The translations under genes were made by a program, and so were the position numbers. Source: an uncultured Oscillibacter sp. (lineage in GTDB: Bacteria > Bacillota > Clostridia > Oscillospirales > Oscillospiraceae). From it: 32,467 bases of DNA. Positions within the stretch are counted from its first letter, which is position 1, and each line of letters opens with the position of its first letter. A model generated the notes under the pieces. That model was not told the origin of the DNA. It did not search any database and saw only the letters and a list, made by a program, of their open reading frames with translations. The DNA lies in assembly GCA_950097035.1 (NCBI GenBank), contig CATNDT010000011.1:1-32467 (forward strand), given 5' to 3'. Below, piece by piece: positions 30,657 through 32,467 of this stretch.

Positions 30657-30697
30657 AAACGCCTCCACGCGCCCTCAGGCGCTCATACAGGTACTTT

Positions 30698-31654
30698 TCA
30701 GCCGGTAAAATCCGGCGCGTTTTGGGCAATGGCGTCCAGGATCTGCCGTTTGGCCTCCGGCCAGGAGGCCTCCACGGTGCAGCCCGCCGCCGCCGCGTGG
30801 CCGCCGCCGCCCAGCATGCGGCAAACTTCGGTGGCGTTGATCCGTTGGCCGGTGCGGACAGATATCTTCCACACGTCCGGCCGCAGCTCCCGCATGGTGA
30901 CGGCGCAGTCCACGCCCTGGATTTGCCCGCCCAGAGCGGACAGGTCCTCCGCGTCGCTCTCTGTGGCCTGAAAGCGCTCCATAAGCGACAGGGGCACCGA
31001 CAGAACGGCCACCCGGTCCCGGTCGCAGAATTCACAGGCAGCCAGCATGGCCCCCTCCAGCTGCATCCGCTTGCGGGTCTTGGTTCGGAAAAACACCTTG
31101 TTCACCGTGTGATAGTCAATACCGGCCTCTATCAGCGCCGCCGCCACCGCGTGGGTCTTGGCGGTGGTGTTTCCGTAGGAAAAGCACCCTGTATCTGTAG
31201 ACACCGCCACATAGAGGGGCAGGGCGGCCTCCGCCGTCAGCGCCCCCAGCTCCACAAGGATGTCGTAAATCAGCTCTCCGCAGGCAGCGGCCTCCGGGCG
31301 GACGATGTTGGCCCTGCCAAAGCCCTCAAAGGACGGGTGGTGATCGATGGCCAGATCGATACGGCCGCCGTAGGGCCTGGCATTATCCGGCAGCAGCCCC
31401 AGCGCAGCGATATCGGTGGAGACCACATACTCCGGCACAAAGTCCGCCGGGGCGGCGTAGGGGGCGAAATAGGGGGCGGTGGTTTCTGTCAGCCCGGGAT
31501 TTGGCAGCAGACAGGCCTTCTTCCCCAGGGTGCGCAGTCCGGCGCAGAGGGCGGCGGCACAGCCAACCGTGTCCCCGTCGGGCCGGATGTGGGTCAGGAT
31601 CAATACATTGTCAAAGGTCCGCAGCAGAGCGGCTGTCTGTGAAACAGTCAGCAT
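30698..31654 (-). CDS. nrnA: DHH family phosphoesterase, NrnA-like (nanoRNase/pAp phosphatase)
   Basis: The 318-residue protein has the DHH-DHHA1 layout: THIRPDGDTVGCA (21-33), with metal ligands Asp26 and Asp28, Asp81, and the DHH motif IDHHPS at 103-108. SVSTDTGCF-type spacing follows (here AVSTDTGCFSYG), and the C-terminal DHHA1 signature is MLGGGGHAAAAG. NrnA-type enzymes degrade short oligoribonucleotides and 3'-phosphoadenosine 5'-phosphate using manganese in the cytoplasm. Its place between rbfA and truB is the usual one in Firmicutes and supports the assignment. It lies only 3 bases after rbfA. Confidence 0.92.
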   Translation of the reverse strand: MLTVSQTAALLRTFDNVLILTHIRPDGDTVGCAAALCAGLRTLGKKACLLPNPGLTETTAPYFAPYAAPADFVPEYVVSTDIAALGLLPDNARPYGGRIDLAIDHHPSFEGFGRANIVRPEAAACGELIYDILVELGALTAEAALPLYVAVSTDTGCFSYGNTTAKTHAVAAALIEAGIDYHTVNKVFFRTKTRKRMQLEGAMLAACEFCDRDRVAVLSVPLSLMERFQATESDAEDLSALGGQIQGVDCAVTMRELRPDVWKISVRTGQRINATEVCRMLGGGGHAAAAGCTVEASWPEAKRQILDAIAQNAPDFTG

Positions 31655-31657
31655 GGC

Positions 31658-32038
31658 TCACGCCTCCGTATCCGGCCCGCCCCGGGTCTCGTCGGTCCGC
31701 TCCACTTGGCGTAAAACCTCCAGTATGTGGGCGCCGTGCCGGATGGAGTCGTCCCCGATGAACTGCAGCTCCGGCGTGTAGCGCAGCTGCAGCGCCTGGC
31801 CCAGCTCCCGCCGGAGAAAGCCGGCGGCGGATTTCAGACCCTTGAGCGCATCTTTTTCCCGGGTCTTGTCCAAAACGCTGACATAGACCCGGGCATACCG
31901 GAGATCTCCGGTGGTATCCACCCGGGTGATGGAGACCATGCCCACCTGGGAGACCCGAGGGTCCTTCAGCCGGCGAAGCTGATCGCTCAGCTCCCGCTGG
32001 ATCTCCTCGTTGATGCGGCCGATTCGATTGCTTGGCAT
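31658..32038 (-). CDS. rbfA: 30S ribosome-binding factor RbfA
   Basis: The 126-residue protein has the RbfA KH-like pattern: RIGRINEEIQRELSDQL at 5-21, LKDPRVSQVGMVSITRVDTTGDLRYARVYVSVL (about 24-56), GLKSAAGFLRRELGQALQLRYTPELQF and DDSIRHGAHILEVL. It helps mature the 30S subunit and 16S rRNA 5' end, especially in the cold. An AAGGAGGT site precedes the ATG. It follows infB after about 70 bases that contain a perfect 10-bp hairpin. Confidence 0.96.
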   Translation of the reverse strand: MPSNRIGRINEEIQRELSDQLRRLKDPRVSQVGMVSITRVDTTGDLRYARVYVSVLDKTREKDALKGLKSAAGFLRRELGQALQLRYTPELQFIGDDSIRHGAHILEVLRQVERTDETRGGPDTEA

Positions 32039-32071
32039 TTTAACTTACCTCCTTGCAGCGGTAAAAGAACG

Positions 32072-32094
32072 GGGCGGCGGCTATGCCGCCGCCC
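32072..32094 (-). terminator. Hairpin between infB and rbfA, terminator-like
   Basis: GGGCGGCGGC at 32072-32081 pairs perfectly with GCCGCCGCCC at 32085-32094 around the 3-base loop TAT. On the minus strand it is followed by CGTTCTTTTACC, a weak T-tract. It begins about 15 bases after the infB stop and may attenuate or process the transcript rather than end it. Confidence 0.55.
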
Positions 32095-32108
32095 TTATGT
32101 TGGCCCGT

Positions 32109-32467
32109 TCAGCGGGGGATCTCCTCCATGGTGTATCCCTCGATGATGTCGCCCTCTTTAATGTCGTTAAACTTCTCAATGGTCATGCCGCACTCATAGC
32201 CGCTGGCAACCTCTTTGGCGGCGTCCTTAAACCGCTGGAGGGAGGCCAGCTGGCCCTCGTGGACGACAATGCCGTCCCGCACCACGCGGACAGAGCAGGA
32301 GCGGACGATTTTGCCGTCCTGCACATAGCAGCCGGCCACGGTGCCCACGCTGGAGACCTTGTAGGTCTGCCGGATCTCCGCGTGGCCCAGGACCACCTCC
32401 CGGAACTTGGGCGCCAGCATGCCCTTCATGGCGGCGGTGATCTCGTCGATGCAGTCGTAGATGACCC
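32109..32467 (-). CDS. infB: Translation initiation factor IF-2, C-terminal part only
   Basis: The gene enters from the right edge; about 119 codons are visible, read in frame from 32465. The segments [48 protein letters not shown] (about the first 48 residues), [21 protein letters not shown] and [18 protein letters not shown] are the typical IF-2 domain IV/C-terminus, which binds formyl-methionyl-tRNA. IF-2 is a GTPase that joins initiator tRNA to the 30S subunit. The gene leads the infB-rbfA-nrnA-truB-ribF operon. Confidence 0.96.
   Translation of the reverse strand, partial: VIYDCIDEITAAMKGMLAPKFREVVLGHAEIRQTYKVSSVGTVAGCYVQDGKIVRSCSVRVVRDGIVVHEGQLASLQRFKDAAKEVASGYECGMTIEKFNDIKEGDIIEGYTMEEIPR

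Noticed and set aside
1-32467. tRNA genes, CRISPR arrays, insertion sequences, prophage or defence genes
   Set aside because: No cloverleaf-like sequence, no regularly spaced repeats, and no transposase, integrase, restriction or phage protein was recognised on either strand.

Overview
The window is GC-rich, densely packed, Firmicutes-style chromosomal DNA. Strong AGGAGG-type ribosome binding sites, a SpoIIE sporulation phosphatase, a ComEB-like dCMP deaminase, QueT, two ECF sigma/anti-sigma pairs and the infB-rbfA-nrnA-truB-ribF order all fit a spore-forming clostridium. The GC content and gene types suggest the Oscillospiraceae (Flavonifractor/Pseudoflavonifractor/Oscillibacter-like). That placement is inference; the sequence holds no rRNA or tRNA to confirm it. 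No insertion sequence, prophage, CRISPR array or tRNA was seen.

Layout. (1) 1-1849, minus strand: the start of tex, preceded by a DUF1846 gene whose promoter overlaps a perfect 13-bp palindrome. (2) 1995-7946, minus strand: a sigma-54-dependent two-component pair (dCache histidine kinase and NtrC-type regulator). Just upstream lies an operon for an isochorismatase-fold amidohydrolase and an APC-family permease, preceded by a near-consensus -24/-12 promoter and two upstream inverted repeats. This reads as one sense-import-hydrolyse circuit. (3) 8129-10591, minus strand: ECF sigma factor, zinc-finger anti-sigma protein and two LiaI/LiaF-like membrane proteins, with an ECF-type promoter. (4) 10657-14952, plus strand: an XdhC-like protein, dCMP deaminase, a large fusion of polysaccharide-pyruvyl-transferase, ferredoxin and FrhB domains, and rubredoxin. 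(5) 14974-18184, minus strand: queT with a structured, riboswitch-like leader, then the operon dus - ECF sigma - anti-sigma. (6) 18302-20767, plus strand: spoIIE and a small membrane protein. (7) 20863-27756, minus strand: a six-gene operon with a CoA-acylating-type aldehyde dehydrogenase, a three-subunit molybdenum hydroxylase, a RidA protein and a GltS-like carrier, divergent from an IclR regulator. (8) 28879-32467, minus strand: the conserved translation/RNA operon infB(partial)-rbfA-nrnA-truB-ribF.

The most promising points are the self-contained sigma-54 circuit, the queT leader with mutually exclusive pairings around its Shine-Dalgarno sequence, the IclR-flanked molybdenum-hydroxylase operon of unknown substrate, the pyruvyl-transferase/FrhB fusion, and the palindrome on the DUF1846 promoter. 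All functional assignments come from reading the translated proteins; no database search was run.
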